Assembly: GCA_037044905.1 (NCBI GenBank)
Contig: JBAOKB010000061.1
Span: 852,752 to 916,751 of the forward strand
Direction: 5' to 3'
Source: Hortaea werneckii
Taxonomy: Eukaryota > Ascomycota > Dothideomycetes > Mycosphaerellales > Teratosphaeriaceae
DNA: 64,000 nt
Shown piece after piece: positions 43,944-54,717 of this stretch (its first letter is position 1; each line of letters begins with the position of its first letter). The translations under genes and the position numbers were made by a program. Below the pieces are notes generated by a model that was given only the letters and a program-made list of their open reading frames with translations, searched no databases and was not told the DNA's origin.

Positions 43944-45302
43944 CTAGCGGCTTCTCCCCGTGGGTTTTTTGAACCCAAACTCTGTGACCTTCAGGACATT
44001 GGCGGGTGGACCGAAGATCTTAGCAAACACGGTTACGATCCCTGAGAGAAAGATGGTTCGGGCAATGCATCTAAGAAGCCAAACACCCCAAGTCGACTCC
44101 GGATGAAACAGGCGTGGCATGCCGGGCGCAAGCTTTTGCGCCTTTTCGACGAGTGGTCGCATGCTCTTTTCATAAGCCTGAAAAGCGGCATCGACATCGT
44201 TGGGGGATTGTACGAGGGCGCCAGCCAAGTTGTAAGCGCCGTTCAGTGCAAGCGTCGTGCCCATGCCGGAGAATGGCGAGGCGCAGTAGCTTTCCACATG
44301 TCAGTAGGGGCATGAGCGGATTTGCTTTCATGGTGCTCACCCAGCATCGCCCAAAAGAACCACTCTTCCCTTATACCATGTTTCCAATTTCACTTGTGCA
44401 ACCATGTCATAGTAAAAATCACCAGCTTGATCCATCTCCCGGCAAAGGCGGTCGCATTCCCATTCGCCGTGATCGAAGTACTCCCGCAGTAAAGCTTTCT
44501 GTTGCTCTGTGGCTTTGGCGCCATGGCCAGCTACATCCTTCAACCTCTGATCTACTTCACTTACTATTATCATCAGCGCCATCGACTTGCGACTGTCGCC
44601 ACTCGGTCGAATCATGGCACTCCTCCTATTCGGTCCATGCCACCACCTACGCCAGAGGGAGTCGCTTGGAGCCGCCGGCATGCTGAAGAAAGCAGCGTAA
44701 GCGTTCAAGGGCTTCAGCCTGTCCTTGTCGTTTTCTGTTCCGAATGCCAGTCGACGCGTACGACTCTGCAAGCCGTCTGCCCCTACCACAATATCGAAAT
44801 GGCGATTCTTTCCACTGTTCGCAAAGCGAACATTAACAGTATCGCCTTGCTGCTCAAGAGCGTCTATCGAGTCGTCGAAAATGTACTCGATGCCTCGCCC
44901 GCCCTGTCGTCGTACATCGTCGCTGACCTGTTGACTGCGCTGGTAGAGGATAGCGGCCAATGTTCCCCTCAGGATTTCACAATCACTGGTGCCTGTTTGT
45001 ACCTTGCCTGTCTTATCAGCGGCATTGATAGCCCAGGCTTCATTCTTGTCATCGACTATGAGCACCCCTTCTTCACCTGTCGTTGAAGAGCGGACCTTGT
45101 CCTCCAGACCAAGCTTGCGGATGATCTCCATCCCAGTGCCTCTCACGTCGATGTTTTGACCAGCCGATAGCAGAGCAGGCGTCCGCTCGACGATGGTGAT
45201 GTGAGGCAACTTGGTCGGATCGGATTCGGGTGCAAGCAATAAGAAAGTGGCCAAAGTCGGCCCAGCACACCCGCAGCCGACGATTAGTATAGAATGTGGC
45301 AT
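43944..45302 (-). CDS. FAD-dependent monooxygenase (class A, PHBH fold)
   Basis: This flavoprotein monooxygenase uses NAD(P)H and oxygen to hydroxylate an unknown substrate. Exon 1 is 45302-44341 and exon 2 is 44289-43944; the GTGAGC donor and AAAG acceptor restore the LLGDAGYCASPFSGMG motif, giving 435 residues. The N-terminal FAD-binding motif reads ILIVGCGCAGPT. VVGADGLQSRTR is the DG motif that contacts both FAD and NAD(P)H. GDAGYCASPFSGMG is the GD motif near the ribityl chain. A hydrophobic segment near the C-terminus (WLLRCIARTIFLSGIVTVFA) may be a membrane anchor or amphipathic helix. ATGs further upstream exist, but MPHSILIVGC is the natural start. No biosynthetic cluster surrounds it, so a detoxification or stand-alone role is as likely as secondary metabolism. 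Confidence 0.9.
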
Positions 45303-46566
45303 GGTAAATGTGATATGTTTTGGATTTAAATCACCGAAGGGACGATAGGAAAGATGAAATGCCAAATCTGGCCTAGCAAGGAGGAGAAGCATTATATATC
45401 ATTCGCCTGGTTCTTGCTGTGTTATGACAGCATGAGCGAAGTTGATTGTAGTAGATACTGTGTAGCAAACGAGGGTCCTTCTGCAACGGGAGCCGACCGC
45501 CTCTCGGGTCCCGACCTTGGAGTTCGGCCGACAACGAATCACCCGGAGGACTCGACCGAGCGTTGCGAGGATCGTCTCGCCCTTTGTTCGTCTCCGAGAG
45601 CCCCGAACCTTGCTTGAGTCTTGTGCATTCAACGGTCGCTTTACCGTTACTTAAAGATTTATGGCAAGAAAGCCTAGGAACAGTGACTTCAAGTCGTGAT
45701 ATCGAATTACACAATACTATGTACCTCCGTACCTTCCAATGGCATTCGCTGATGCCTAATTACCTTTTTCAATTGTACTTTTTCCCAAATGGGGTACGCT
45801 TACTCTATGAACGACCAACATATATCCTGCATTTAGATATTCTACACCGGCGGTACAGCAGAAACGTCGGACGCGCTCATCGCCATCGCGACAAGAGGAT
45901 TCGCAAATAGCAACTGTGGCGAACCTTTGTACGCGCTGTCGAAGGTACCAGTCTTTCAGTGGTGCTTCAGTGGAGCTGCAGTTTGCGTGTGGATGCGAAG
46001 GATTGACTGTACGCGCTCCAGGGAAGGCGCGGCGTATGCAAACCTCGCAAGCGGAATCGGGACCCGTAGTAGGTGTACACAAGCTCATGCACCTGCCTAT
46101 GAACGATACCTCCCTTCAGGAGCGCACACGAAAGTCATTGTAACATTCCACCGAGTAGGTATACATGAATGTCGTTTGGGGAAGGCTACTAGTTGGCACT
46201 CGCGTCTGCGCAACTTGGAGAACTAAGGAACCCCGTGCTTGCAAAAGCGTTGCGTTCTCGCGTGGCGGCCTTGAAAGCACTTCTAATCCTTGGAAGCCAG
46301 AAGGGTTCAGACGGCGTACTCGCACGTCTGAAAGGCTTCAGTCACGAGTCTTTAGGGATGTCCGGAAGGCAAAGATACCCGTCACATGGAATGAGGAATA
46401 TACTGACACTGTGGACGTAGCCAAACATCTGCCATCCTCTCAGTAGGATTCATCCGCGTGATCCTTCGAGCCTCGTTGACAAGCATATCCGACATTAATT
46501 CTAAATATTCACACAAATGGACAGAGAACTCCGCGCTCGATTTATGCAGTCATGTGGTCGCCTTCG
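45303..46566. other. Gene-poor intergenic region
   Basis: This 1.26-kb stretch separates the monooxygenase (-) start and the PLC-like gene (-) 3' end. Short frames are present on both strands without motifs. I see nothing to annotate. Confidence 0.4.
45392..45399 (-). promoter_or_regulatory. TATA element of the FAD monooxygenase gene
   Basis: On the minus strand a TATATAAT string lies about 90 bases upstream of the ATG at 45302. Confidence 0.45.
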
Positions 46567-48224
46567 CTATGAGCTGACAAGATACAAGAAAAGCGAGAAA
46601 GCGACTGTGCAGACCAGCATAGACATGGTGGCGGATAACGTGCCAGTCGAACCATCGCCACCGTTTCCGTTGCCGCAGCATTGGCGGTTGTACGTGACGT
46701 TGTTAGCCTTGGCGGCGACCTCGAAGACGGAGCCAGGCTCTGGGTCACCGCGGTTGTAGTAGTCGACGACCAGGAAGTTGGGTGGTGCGTTCCAAATTTC
46801 TGCTTTGTGTTAGCATCATCGACAGTCGTTCTAAATAGAGTCTAGGGAGGTCGGGAAGATATACCTGAGCAGTTGCCGGTCATGGCGCCAAGCTGACCAA
46901 AGGTATCGTACTGCCCATTAGTCCGCTGGATGTTGTATGTATCGGGAATAAGGATGTTGTAGCCGCCAAGGTTGAACCGTACGTTGAGGTTGTGATTCGC
47001 TATGTACATGAATTTTTCCTTGGCCGTCTCGTTATCGAGGTGGAGAGGCAGCTGCAACGAGCATGGGAAATTCGGGTCGGTAGGTGAGAAAGGCGTGGAC
47101 CAAAAATGGGTATATTCGTCAAGAAGCCAAGGAACCGCGGTCTGGTTGGCGTTATAGTCGATAAAGGCGACGACACGCTTCCCGGACAAGATCATTTCTC
47201 CCAGAGTCGGCCATTGATTTCGGTGCTGAGGAACGTACTCCGGCTCGTATAGGTAGGGCATTAACCCCGACTCCTGGAAGGGCTGCACGTAATCTTTAGC
47301 AGTCACGCCCTCTTTGTAGTTGGAGTTGCCGACGAGAATCGTGACGACATCGTAAGGGTGAGCTTCGACCCAATTTGCAACTCTCCTAAGAATGGATGCG
47401 TATGTACCTGCATTGAGGAGGTCGCAGCTCGTATGACAGCCATACATAGTCCCGTTGACCAGGTGCGTTTCACCTTGAACTGGAGAGCGTTAGCCGCGAT
47501 ACGCAAAGCGGGGACAGTGTTTGGGTTGCCGTATAGTCTTACTCATTCGGATGCCATCATCGAGTTGGATATGCATATCATAGTCTTGATTGCTAGCAGC
47601 ATTGTTCTTGACCGAGAAGTACGAATTATGGGCGCAGATCTGAGTGATATTGGAGTACTGGCGGCTGCAGAACTCTGGGTAGTTGTTACAGGGGACGGTG
47701 TTGGATGGGACAGGCCCCGTGGAGGTTGAGCTGGTCGACGAACCAGTAGTGCGGGTAGAGGTGGAGGAGTCGCCGCCGGTGATGGTGGTGATGGTCTGAG
47801 TTGTCGTTCTGCCGCTCGAAGTAGTGACTGTGGAATTGCTGTGGGAATTGGGATTGGTATTGGAGCTGGAGCTGGCGGCAGAGCCAGAGCCAGAGCCGGT
47901 ACTGGAGCTGGAGCTGGCGCCGGTGTTCGTGGTGGGGCTGGATTGAGTCGTAACGCGAATCTGGCTGATGGAACTGTACACGGGAGATTCGAAATTGGCG
48001 GACTCGGTGGTGGTAGCGGTGCCAGTCAAGGCGAGGGAATTAGATGAGGAAGCGGAGGCAGTGGAGGTGGTCCGGTCGGTCTGGGTATCAGAGTCGGACG
48101 AAGCAGGAGAGCCGTTGATGATGGTGCCTGCGTCAGTCTGCGAGGATGAGGACTGCGCCAATACGCCGCCGAGCTGCGACGCCAGTGCGGCGGCTGCGAG
48201 GAGCGATATTGATATGGGACGCAT
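46567..48224 (-). CDS. GPI-anchored PLC-like phosphodiesterase (PI-PLC X-domain fold)
   Basis: Exons are 48224-47543, 47479-46865 and 46799-46567, giving 509 residues. A signal peptide (1-23) leads to about 165 Ser/Thr-rich residues, likely O-glycosylated, then a short cysteine-bearing segment (NTVPCNNYPEFC). The TIM-barrel PLC-like domain starts at QICAHNSYF, whose histidine is the expected general base. It continues through DDGIRMIQGETH and GCHTSCDLLNAGTY, which supplies the second histidine, then VVTILVGN and VVAFIDYN. The end of the protein is hydrophobic (MLVCTVAFSLFLYLVSS) after a Gly/Asn/Ser stretch, a GPI-attachment signal. The family includes enzymes and non-catalytic relatives, so activity on phosphoinositides is not certain. 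An in-frame ATG lies upstream (48320), but the signal peptide begins at 48224. Confidence 0.9.
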
Positions 48225-48784
48225 GATCGCAGTCTGTATGTTGCGACAGCGACGGTATGGTCGGATCCGAGTACAGACGCGGCGAGCAGGCAAAATAAAA
48301 ACAGATGAGCCTCCTTTCACAAGAAAGATCGGTTGAAGATGGAGATCGTGCGAGGGACTTGAGCCTCATCCCATTACATCATCGCCACCATCGCCCATCT
48401 CATATCTCTGTCACTGCTTCTCAAAAAGGAAAGAGGAAAACAGAAGAAAGAGAAGAAAATCGGCGGTAGGCTGATCCAGACCATCGTCACATCATCGTCC
48501 GCGGCGTTATTTCATATTCGAAACTTACTTCGTCCGACCCTTCCTACTGGTACGGAGTTGGCTCCTCAAAATACCCGACCGCCTGCGACGAGGTGACGCA
48601 GCCAACCACCATCATCGCGCCGAGCCAGACCGTGCAACGCCCAATCTCTGGGACCATGAATCACTACCTAGGTAAGGTACTGTCCTAACAGTGGATAGAT
48701 AGTATGTCTGCCATTCTTGCTACGGTTTCCATGTCTTCACATTCAACATAAGCGGAACTACTATGCATTCCCTACTAGTAGAGA
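48225..48784. other. Intergenic region
   Basis: This is the PLC-like gene promoter and PDI gene 3' flank, both genes on the minus strand. An AG-rich patch sits at 48420-48455. Nothing else is visible. Confidence 0.4.
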
Positions 48785-50344
48785 CTATAGTTCATCATGC
48801 CCGGCTTCTCTCGTCGCGCCCAGACTGCGTGCACATTCCTGTCCACTGTGCTCGGCGAGAAATCGGAGCAGGCCTTCATGCGTCCGATCCCCGTGGTACG
48901 TGATCGGATCGTCCTCGCCCGCCTTGAAGAGCCGGATGATCGGGACGCTCCGGACGCCCGGCCGGACGTCGTTGGCAGCCGAGTCCATCTTGGCCACGAC
49001 TATCGACTTCTCCGGACACCGCTGCGCGACTCTGGTGGCGAACGCCTGATATGTGGGCATCAGGGCCTGACAATGTTTGCAGGTCGGTGAGTAGTAAAGG
49101 ACCACAGCGTCTCCAGTTGCCCGATAGACGGTCTCGTTGTGGTTGGAGCCGACTAGATCCATCACCGACTCCAGCTGGGCGGTCGGATCTACACTGCTCT
49201 TGACCGTCGGCGACAACTTCCCATCAAAATACATGTGAACCACTTCTCCAATTTCTTTTTCCAGGCGACTCACGTCTCCTCGCGAAGGATGGGCATACTT
49301 GAAATCGCTACTGCCATCATCAATAGCAAACGCTGGCCATTGGCCGGGCTCCAGACCAAGTTGTGATGCTCGCTCACTATGCTTGGATGGGTCCACGACA
49401 GCCCACACCATCTTGCCTTTGGTCGCCTTGGCTAGAGGAATCAACTTCGCCGCCAGACGCTCCCGATCTGCTTTGCTCTCCGCAAATAGGTAGGCGACAG
49501 GCGTTTTCCCAGATAACTGGAAGAGGTCAGCTTTAGTGGACATCCAGGAAGGTTGAGATGCTTACTATGCCGTTGCCGATCCGGACATCGAGATCAACCT
49601 CAAGGATCAGAGGTAACTTGTTGTCAATGAGAAAGTCTTCGATCTTCTGTGCGTCGAATTCGTCTTGGTAAATCGCTCGCTCGCCATCTGACGCCCTGAA
49701 AAGAACAATGGAAGCTTCCGGTATATCTTCATCCAGGCCAGCAGCAGCAGAAACACCAGAGACACATGCAAACGAGAACTCGTCATGGTATACCTCAGCT
49801 ACATTCCAAAAAGCTGCACGCGACTGGAGACTCGTCTCGTCGATGTTTGCAATCACCGTGATCCTGTCGGCCGATCGGAAGTCTTGAAAATCCTGTCCGG
49901 AGCTGAGAGAGCTCACGAGAGGCCGACGCCATCTCCTCGCGAAAAGCTCTATGGCGTCAGCGTTGTGGAAGTCATTATAGACAGTGAAGTTTGAGCTAGA
50001 CCCGCTGAAAGCGTAGATGGTAGGGTATATTCCAATCTGATATTCGCGGCATAAAAGCTTTTCCGCTTCGCAGTCTACCGAAGCTGCGTGCCATCCGTCG
50101 TATTCCAAGCCGGTCGCAGCTTTTTCGAGCTGCGGAATCAACGACTGGCAGTGTTCGCACCAGGGGGCGTTAACTATACTCATCAGCATCTTTTCTTGGA
50201 GGCTAGACGAATGAGGGACGCACACGAAACTAGAGTTCGCTCATTTCCTGTCACGAATTGCTCGAAATCTTTTGAAGCAAGCTGATCGACGCTGGAAGCT
50301 GTCGCAATCGAGATGAAAGAAAGACGGCTGAGATTGTGTCCCAT
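48785..50344 (-). CDS. Protein disulfide isomerase with divergent CEHC and CKHC active sites and an HDEL tail
   Basis: This thioredoxin-fold oxidoreductase of the ER lumen has exons 50344-50226, 50178-49566 and 49516-48785, giving 487 residues in the four-domain layout of PDI. The N-terminus is a weak signal peptide (MGHNLSRLSFISIATASS). The first thioredoxin domain has APWCEHCQSL (C47, C50) with its cis-proline loop IYPTIYAF. Two redox-inactive domains follow. The second active domain has SPTCKHCQAL (C390, C393) and the cis-proline SVPIIRLF. The last four residues are HDEL, the ER-retrieval signal. Canonical PDIs carry WCGHC in both sites; here Gly is replaced by Glu and Lys, and the second site lacks the preceding Trp, so the redox potential is probably changed. 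It differs from a normal Pdi1 enough to be an extra, lineage-specific PDI. The 47-base first intron is short. Confidence 0.9.
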
Positions 50345-51043
50345 GGTAATAAGGTCGAGCGCACATATAAGTGTCACCAAAAACCTTTCGAATCACAGAT
50401 GTGGAAAGCAGTTGGACAGATATATAGATCGGGCACCTCTGTTGCTTGCTGGCAGACTTTTGCGACATGCGGCTTCACGAATCGCAAGGCTGGGTGAACA
50501 TGCCGGAAACTAGACTCGATCGTCAGACCTTGGCGACCCAGAGCTTGCAGCGTCATCCTGCGTCGAGAAGCATGAGGATTCCCTTTCAGCCGCAGGCAAC
50601 GCGGGCTTAAACTTGTTGGATGAGAATGTCGTGCGAGATTGTGGAATCGGGGATTATTGAGATGCTGCGCGCCGATTACTATGTTCGTGCCACGCAGCCA
50701 GTCCCAATTTTTTGTTGGAACAACGAAGGATGAGAGACAAGTGATAGCTTTGCATAAGAGACTAGGTAATGGAACCTCCGACGTGCAATTACGCATCCTC
50801 GAGCCGTTGATTCCTAAGCTGGCAAAAGGCGGATGCATGGAGAAAAATGGGTTTCCTCGAAATTGGAAGGTGGAAGGCAGTTCACATGAGCCGATTCTGA
50901 AGGGAAACTCGTGTGCTTCCACAATTCCACAGCTATGCGATCACGATGAAGCCATCTTCATTTACGGATATGTGCAAGACTCCGAAGTGGGACGCCTGGG
51001 AATCAAAGTCTCAACATGACTCCCTGTCGGCGAATCCTACCGG

Positions 51044-51265
51044 CTAATACGGGACGTCTATGTACCAATAACGGCTGTCTGCACTCTCGACCTTTGACAA
51101 AGTTGATTGGATTTCGGCTTGAACGACGGCCGCGATGGATGTGTCTGTGGGTTGGAAGCTGAAAGCGTGCTTCTGACCGGTTGTGATGGTGCAAGGACCC
51201 GACTCGGACGCTAGGCACCGCATTTCCGACCGTCCCCGCCCTTCCGCCATCGATGGACTCCACAT
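51044..51265 (-). pseudogene. Possible exon or relic of a small protein gene
   Basis: On the minus strand a frame ends in a protein-like sequence of about 50 residues, with blocks GPCTITTGQKHAFSFQPT, SIAAVVQAEIQSTL and DSRYWYIDVPY before a TAG at 51044. Its composition is unlike the shadow frames around it. I could not find an upstream exon with a signal peptide. It may be the last exon of an unrecognised small secreted protein or a decayed remnant. Confidence 0.25.
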
Positions 51266-51824
51266 ACCCGTGGACGGGACTGTACATATCGCATGTACTA
51301 CACAGGGAACAAGCTTGCGCTACGTACTAAGAAGTCTTGAGCAAATCAAAACAAGCATCAAAGCCGGTCTTGCCTCTTGGGCTAAGCTATTGCAAGCAGC
51401 TTTCTGCAGTGCAACCAACACAAACTACCTGTACACTTGCCCTTCGAGCCCTTCTCCCGACTTGACCCTTGAACTTCCTCACCGGAAGATCGCCACTACT
51501 GCAACCACTGCCTCGTCTCTCCTCCAAGGCTTCTGTGCGCTGCACGCTTCATTTCTCGTTATGAGCATCCAGCCACCAAGAGTACACATGTGATTCATGA
51601 AGGATTGCCGAGCGTGACCGAGCAGATGTCACTGAGAAGTTGATGATCCCATGGGGCATGGCGTCGCGCCATGCAAGACCTTGCAGGCTTGATATCTGTC
51701 GCCACGGATTCCGCAGCAGTGTTCTCCTTGCACATGGTGACACGGTCAATCTGCTCCTGATATCATGGCCCAGTTGACCCCGCTTCCTTCGCGGACCTGT
51801 TAACCGTCTAGTCTTGACGGGAGG

Positions 51825-51833
51825 CATAAAAAA
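51825..51833 (+). promoter_or_regulatory. TATA-like element of the ten-cysteine secreted protein gene
   Basis: CATAAAAAA lies about 175 bases upstream of the ATG at 52003. Confidence 0.3.
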
Positions 51834-52002
51834 GGGATCGCTCTGCCGTTCAAACCGTAAGAATCAACAAAACGTATTCTTCTTTGTGATTCTCGGCAGA
51901 ACAAACGTCTAAAGGTATGGATGCTTCTATGCCCATCAGAGGCTGCTCTGAAGAGGACGATATCACGAGTACGAGCACTAATTTGATCTCGCAATTAGCA
52001 TC

Positions 52003-52386
52003 ATGCATCTGTCATTCACGGTCGCTATGAGCTGCTTTTTTGCAAGCGCTCTTTCAGCTGCCGTCGTGGAGAAGCGATGTGTCAATCACGGATATGCTAC
52101 ATTCTACAACGACCACGCTTGCCGGGACAACCCTTCGATCGCTTACTCCATGGGCAACGATGGATGCATCGCAAACGAAGTCAACCGTAACTCGATTTAC
52201 ATCCAGGGCGACTGTTTCAAGGAGAGTCTGAGTATGGTATGGACCCCGGGATCGAACTGCGGCTGCCAGAACGATTGTGCCGCGGTGCCTAACAAGGGCA
52301 ACAACCATTGCTGGGACTTGGGCGGCCACAAGTACGCACAGTCCTTCCGCTTTATCCGGCAGGGTTGCGGCTCGAACAATTGCTAG
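52003..52386 (+). CDS. Small secreted cysteine-rich protein (ten cysteines after a KR site)
   Basis: This 127-residue single-exon protein has a signal peptide at 1-19 (MHLSFTVAMSCFFASALSA). A dibasic KR at 24-25 immediately precedes the first mature cysteine (C26), so Kex2 cleavage would release a mature protein of about 102 residues that starts with Cys. That part holds ten cysteines, including CGCQNDC and a terminal CGSNNC, enough for five disulfides. Size, secretion and cysteine content are those of fungal effectors, antimicrobial proteins or small surface proteins. I do not recognise the family and do not assign a function. It sits about 12 kb from the telomere in a gene-poor setting. Confidence 0.85.
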   Translation: MHLSFTVAMSCFFASALSAAVVEKRCVNHGYATFYNDHACRDNPSIAYSMGNDGCIANEVNRNSIYIQGDCFKESLSMVWTPGSNCGCQNDCAAVPNKGNNHCWDLGGHKYAQSFRFIRQGCGSNNC

Positions 52387-53081
52387 ATTGTCCAGTGGAT
52401 GGACAGTCGCGCGACGTAGCCTCGATTCGCAAGAGGCGATCAGCAAGCGTTGCGTTGCAGAAGTTGGCGGGCCATGTTCTGGAGGTCAACATTGGTTGAC
52501 TACATTGACCGAGGGGTCCGGGGGATGTAGGGATGGCGGGACTAAGATGGTAGAGGCGAAATAGCGAGGTCGGATTATGATCACACTCGTTTGAGATAGA
52601 CTTGAAAGAAACTCCATCGTGGCCTGCTTCGGGCTCCGGTGGCTGCAGTCTGTGTTAGCACTTTTCATCCTCTTTCTGTATGAATAAGAATGCGGATAAG
52701 GTGTGTTCGTTGCAGTGAATCAACCGAATCATTGGTGCAACTCGGAGGGTTCAAGTTGCTGTCCATGACAAGCGGGAGCGGACCTTGACGGGTCGCGGCC
52801 GCCGGCCCTGGAGCGGAGACCGGTACCGTGACCCTGGACTGTAGGATTTAAGGGCCCCTTGGCCGCAGCACGCACCTCCCAACGCCGCGACGCCGGCGAT
52901 CGCGCATCCTTTGTCTCGCGAACTTCCAAGCCAACATGACGGGTGGCCTCTCACGTAGCCGCTTTACTGTCGCCGTTGATATCGGGTGATTCCCGTCCAC
53001 CCTGTGAATACGACGAACGAAAGAACAAGCATACGGGCAGACGAACAGACGAACAGACGGACAATCAAACAAACAGCGGGA
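52387..53081. promoter_or_regulatory. Spacer upstream of the GT32 gene
   Basis: This is a non-coding spacer. A short run of CAGACGAA units (53039-53056) lies just upstream of the GT32 start and could be translated if an upstream ATG at 52986 were used, giving a 32-residue extension. Confidence 0.4.
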
Positions 53082-54125
53082 ATGGGGCTGCCTCGGCCCT
53101 TGCGCCTTGTCTTCCTGCTGCTCCTCGTCGTCCTGCTCATCCTCTACCCCATCTGGCGCCAATCTTCCTACGAGCGCTCTCTCGCCGCCTCCTCCATCTC
53201 CTTCGCCGACTTCCCGCCCGACTACGCCGACGCGCTCAAACAGGCCCAACGCGAGAACAAGAACCCCGAGTATGACTGGCCTCCGCTCGCTCACCCCGCC
53301 CCGGAAGCCCAGACAACCATCCCGCCTATCATCCACTTCATCTGGTTCCGCGACCTCTACCATGAACACCTCGACATCTCCGAGATCCCTCACATCGGCT
53401 CGAAAGCCCCCGAGCACTGCATGGAGCACAACCCAGATTACGAAGTGATCACATGGAACGAGACGGCGGCACGCGCTATAGTCGAGGAGCACTATAGCTG
53501 GCTGCTGCCGCTGTACGACGGATACCGCTACCCGATCCAGCGCATCGACGCCTTCAAATACGTGGTATTATGGCATTACGGAGGCGTCTACATGGACCTG
53601 GACATCGCTTGCAGGCGCAAGCTGGACCCACTTCTGCCTTTCGCCGCCTGGTACCCGAAGGCCTCGCCGTTTGGAGTCAACAACGACTTGATGGCGAGTC
53701 GCGCGCGCCATCCTTTCGTCGGATACATGCTCAAGCAGTTGGCTCCGAGAAACTGGAATCTGCTTTTCCCCTACCTCACCATCTTCTGGAGTACCGGCCC
53801 GCAATTCACCAGCGACATGCTCGCTTCCTGGTTCTGGTATTATCCGCCGCCTAATTATCCCGCAGGAGAGAAAAAGCTGGAGTTCGGCCCCGATACCGTC
53901 TTTGTGCTCCCTCAGGAGTTCTACTCCGAGCAGTACACTTTCTTCGGTCACAGCCCGGGCGGTACGTGGCATGGGCCGGATGTCGCGGTGGTGTTGTGGT
54001 TTGTGGACCATCCGTGGGTGTTGGTTGTGTTTGGCATCGTCTGCCTTGTACTTCTAAGGGTTGGCTTGAAGTGGAGGAAGGAGAGGAGGCTACGGAATAA
54101 GACACATAGACCGGTATCACCTTGA
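53082..54125 (+). CDS. GT32 glycosyltransferase, probable inositol-phosphoceramide mannosyltransferase-like
   Basis: This Golgi type II membrane enzyme has 347 residues in one exon. The N-terminal anchor is LRLVFLLLLVVLLILYPIW. The luminal domain begins PPIIHFIWFRDL, the conserved start of the DXD sugar-transferase family. DAFKYVVLWHYGGVYMDLDI carries the metal-binding D172-x-D174. GVNNDLMASRARHPF and the TGPQFTSDML block follow. A second membrane segment lies at the C-terminus (VVFGIVCLVLLRVGL). This two-anchor layout and the motifs resemble yeast Sur1/Csh1, which mannosylate inositol phosphoceramide, but Och1-type alpha-1,6-mannosyltransferases share the core. An upstream ATG at 52986 would add 32 polar residues before the anchor; the ATG at 53082 is preferred because the anchor then starts near the N-terminus. 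Confidence 0.88.
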   Translation: MGLPRPLRLVFLLLLVVLLILYPIWRQSSYERSLAASSISFADFPPDYADALKQAQRENKNPEYDWPPLAHPAPEAQTTIPPIIHFIWFRDLYHEHLDISEIPHIGSKAPEHCMEHNPDYEVITWNETAARAIVEEHYSWLLPLYDGYRYPIQRIDAFKYVVLWHYGGVYMDLDIACRRKLDPLLPFAAWYPKASPFGVNNDLMASRARHPFVGYMLKQLAPRNWNLLFPYLTIFWSTGPQFTSDMLASWFWYYPPPNYPAGEKKLEFGPDTVFVLPQEFYSEQYTFFGHSPGGTWHGPDVAVVLWFVDHPWVLVVFGIVCLVLLRVGLKWRKERRLRNKTHRPVSP

Positions 54126-54717
54126 CGCCTACACACTACCATCTAAGGTCCACTGTACAAATACACATGTTCAAATTTCCAATTTCGGCCTTACACTATC
54201 CTTCCAGTTATGTCTCAGCCTTTCTGAGTCATACTTTGCAGCATCGCTACACCATCTTGCTAGCGCTCACACGACTTCTACTCAAGGTGCTTGTAGATCG
54301 GCAAAGCATTTGAATGTACTGTTGGTCTTGGTCGACATAAGATGTCAGCGCTCAAGTTTCTCTTGTGGCATTACTATGCCGCATTATACCCTTCCAATTT
54401 GTCGGTCGACATCATTCCGACAGCCCTTGGAACGAAACACTTCCTAGATTTAGCCCGATTCCGGTGTCACAATGGCGGGATACGGCTGTTGACCCTCTCT
54501 CTTCACCCGATCGTAGGGGGTTTTTAGGAGGGTTGATGAAAAAAGCAGGTCGTAATACAGCATGGGATACACAAATTCGATGTGCGATTTCTGGGATAAG
54601 AGAGGGAGACTAGAACATGCTTGGTATTTTGGAACGAGCGTGTACTCTACTGCAGCAATACAGCACCTTCGTGGCCAATTTCACCTCTATCAAGGATAAC
54701 CCAACAGCAAATTATCT
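54126..54717. other. Intergenic region
   Basis: This spacer lies between the 3' ends of the GT32 gene (+) and the minus-strand secreted protein gene. Nothing is recognisable. Confidence 0.4.

Larger units (their letters stand above)
50345..52002. other. Long intergenic region with a possible coding relic
   Basis: This is a 1.66-kb gene-poor region between the divergent PDI (-) and small secreted protein (+) genes. Unsupported frames lie at 50639-51019 (+) and 50374-50922 (-). One minus-strand segment at 51044-51265 looks more protein-like and is listed separately. Confidence 0.4.
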
